From Ruminococcus sp. UBA4350 (GTDB lineage Bacteria; Bacillota; Clostridia; Oscillospirales; Ruminococcaceae), in the NCBI GenBank assembly GCA_002394125.1, contig DGSY01000146.1, positions 1-5,259 of the forward strand: 5,259 nucleotides of DNA. Reading direction: 5' to 3'. Of this stretch, positions 5,108-5,259 are shown piece after piece. The position numbers were made by a program, and so were the translations under genes. Each line of letters opens with the position of its first letter. Within the stretch, counting starts at the first letter, position 1. The notes beneath the pieces are model-generated. The model saw nothing but the letters and a program-made list of their open reading frames with translations, did not search any database and had not been told where the DNA came from.

Positions 5108-5152
5108 CCAGACCAGATATACGCTGCTGTTCGCAGCTATTTAGTGGTCTGG
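5108..5152. other. Nested stem-loop of unknown role in the 3' intergenic region
   Basis: CCAGACCA (5108-5115) is the exact reverse complement of TGGTCTGG (5145-5152). Inside it GCTGC (5123-5127) pairs with GCAGC (5133-5137) around TGTTC, leaving a symmetric 7-by-7 internal loop. No T-run follows. It could be a leader structure for the gene starting at 5198, the 3' end of the lipoprotein transcript, or a small repeat. I do not recognise a known riboswitch. Confidence 0.45.
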
Positions 5153-5197
5153 TGAAATCTCATTCTGCTTATATTCATGTCTGGAGAACTTTAGGAA

Positions 5198-5259
5198 ATG
5201 GCTGCGGAACCGTTCTTTTTATGTTTGGTATTCCTTGCACTTTTCGCCATAATATGCTA
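5198..5259 (+). CDS. 5' end of a probable membrane protein, cut by the window edge
   Basis: An ATG at 5198 opens a frame that stays open to the end of the window. It codes M-A-A-E-P followed by an uninterrupted hydrophobic run (FFLCLVFLALFAIIC), as in an N-terminal membrane helix or signal sequence. GGAGA (5183-5187) lies 10 bases upstream, a fair ribosome site, and a weaker AGGA lies closer. No clear promoter is seen. Only about 20 codons are visible, so a chance frame remains possible and no function can be given. Confidence 0.42.
   Translation, partial: MAAEPFFLCLVFLALFAIIC

Overview
The window looks like chromosomal DNA of a Gram-positive gut bacterium of the Ruminococcus/Oscillospiraceae type. 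This is inferred from moderately high-GC coding sequence, textbook SigA-type promoters (TTGACA-N17-TATAAT), AGGAGG-like ribosome sites, a lipoprotein with an LTAC lipobox, and a Ser/Glu-rich extracytoplasmic linker. The species cannot be fixed from the sequence. There is no tRNA, rRNA, CRISPR array or insertion sequence.

Layout. Positions 1-293 hold a GC-rich stem-loop (41-76) and a perfect extended -10 promoter (205-233). The promoter drives a two-gene + strand unit: a class I DAHP synthase (294-1325), the first enzyme of the shikimate pathway, and a 257-aa protein (1325-2098) whose start overlaps the previous stop. That protein carries the R / STS-like / ExE signature of mono-ADP-ribosyltransferases. 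A perfect 16-bp hairpin (2101-2137) separates this unit from a convergent - strand operon of three genes, read 3669 to 2181. These are a very small ExbB/TolQ/MotA-type channel protein, an ExbD/TolR-type protein with the key membrane Asp, and a membrane-anchored protein with a Ser/Glu linker and a C-terminal domain that resembles the ExbD extracytoplasmic domain. Adjacent genes overlap or nearly touch, so they probably form one complex.

The motor operon and a + strand lipoprotein gene (3981-5038) start from back-to-back consensus promoters only 15 bp apart. The lipoprotein is a serine hydrolase of the class A beta-lactamase/PBP fold (STIK, SAN and KAG motifs) without a visible ExxN omega-loop glutamate. 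Its lipoprotein signal peptide is split from a well-placed ATG by a one-base shortfall in an A-run, so the gene is frameshifted, recoded, or affected by a sequence error. The last 60 bases begin a probable membrane protein cut by the window edge.

Most interesting is the ExbB/ExbD-like ion-driven motor in an organism that should have no outer membrane, paired divergently with a possibly wall-active lipoprotein. Working hypothesis: a proton-motive-force machine acting on the Gram-positive cell envelope. The second point of interest is the predicted cytoplasmic ADP-ribosyltransferase co-translated with DAHP synthase. Both rest on motif reading and need profile or structure searches.
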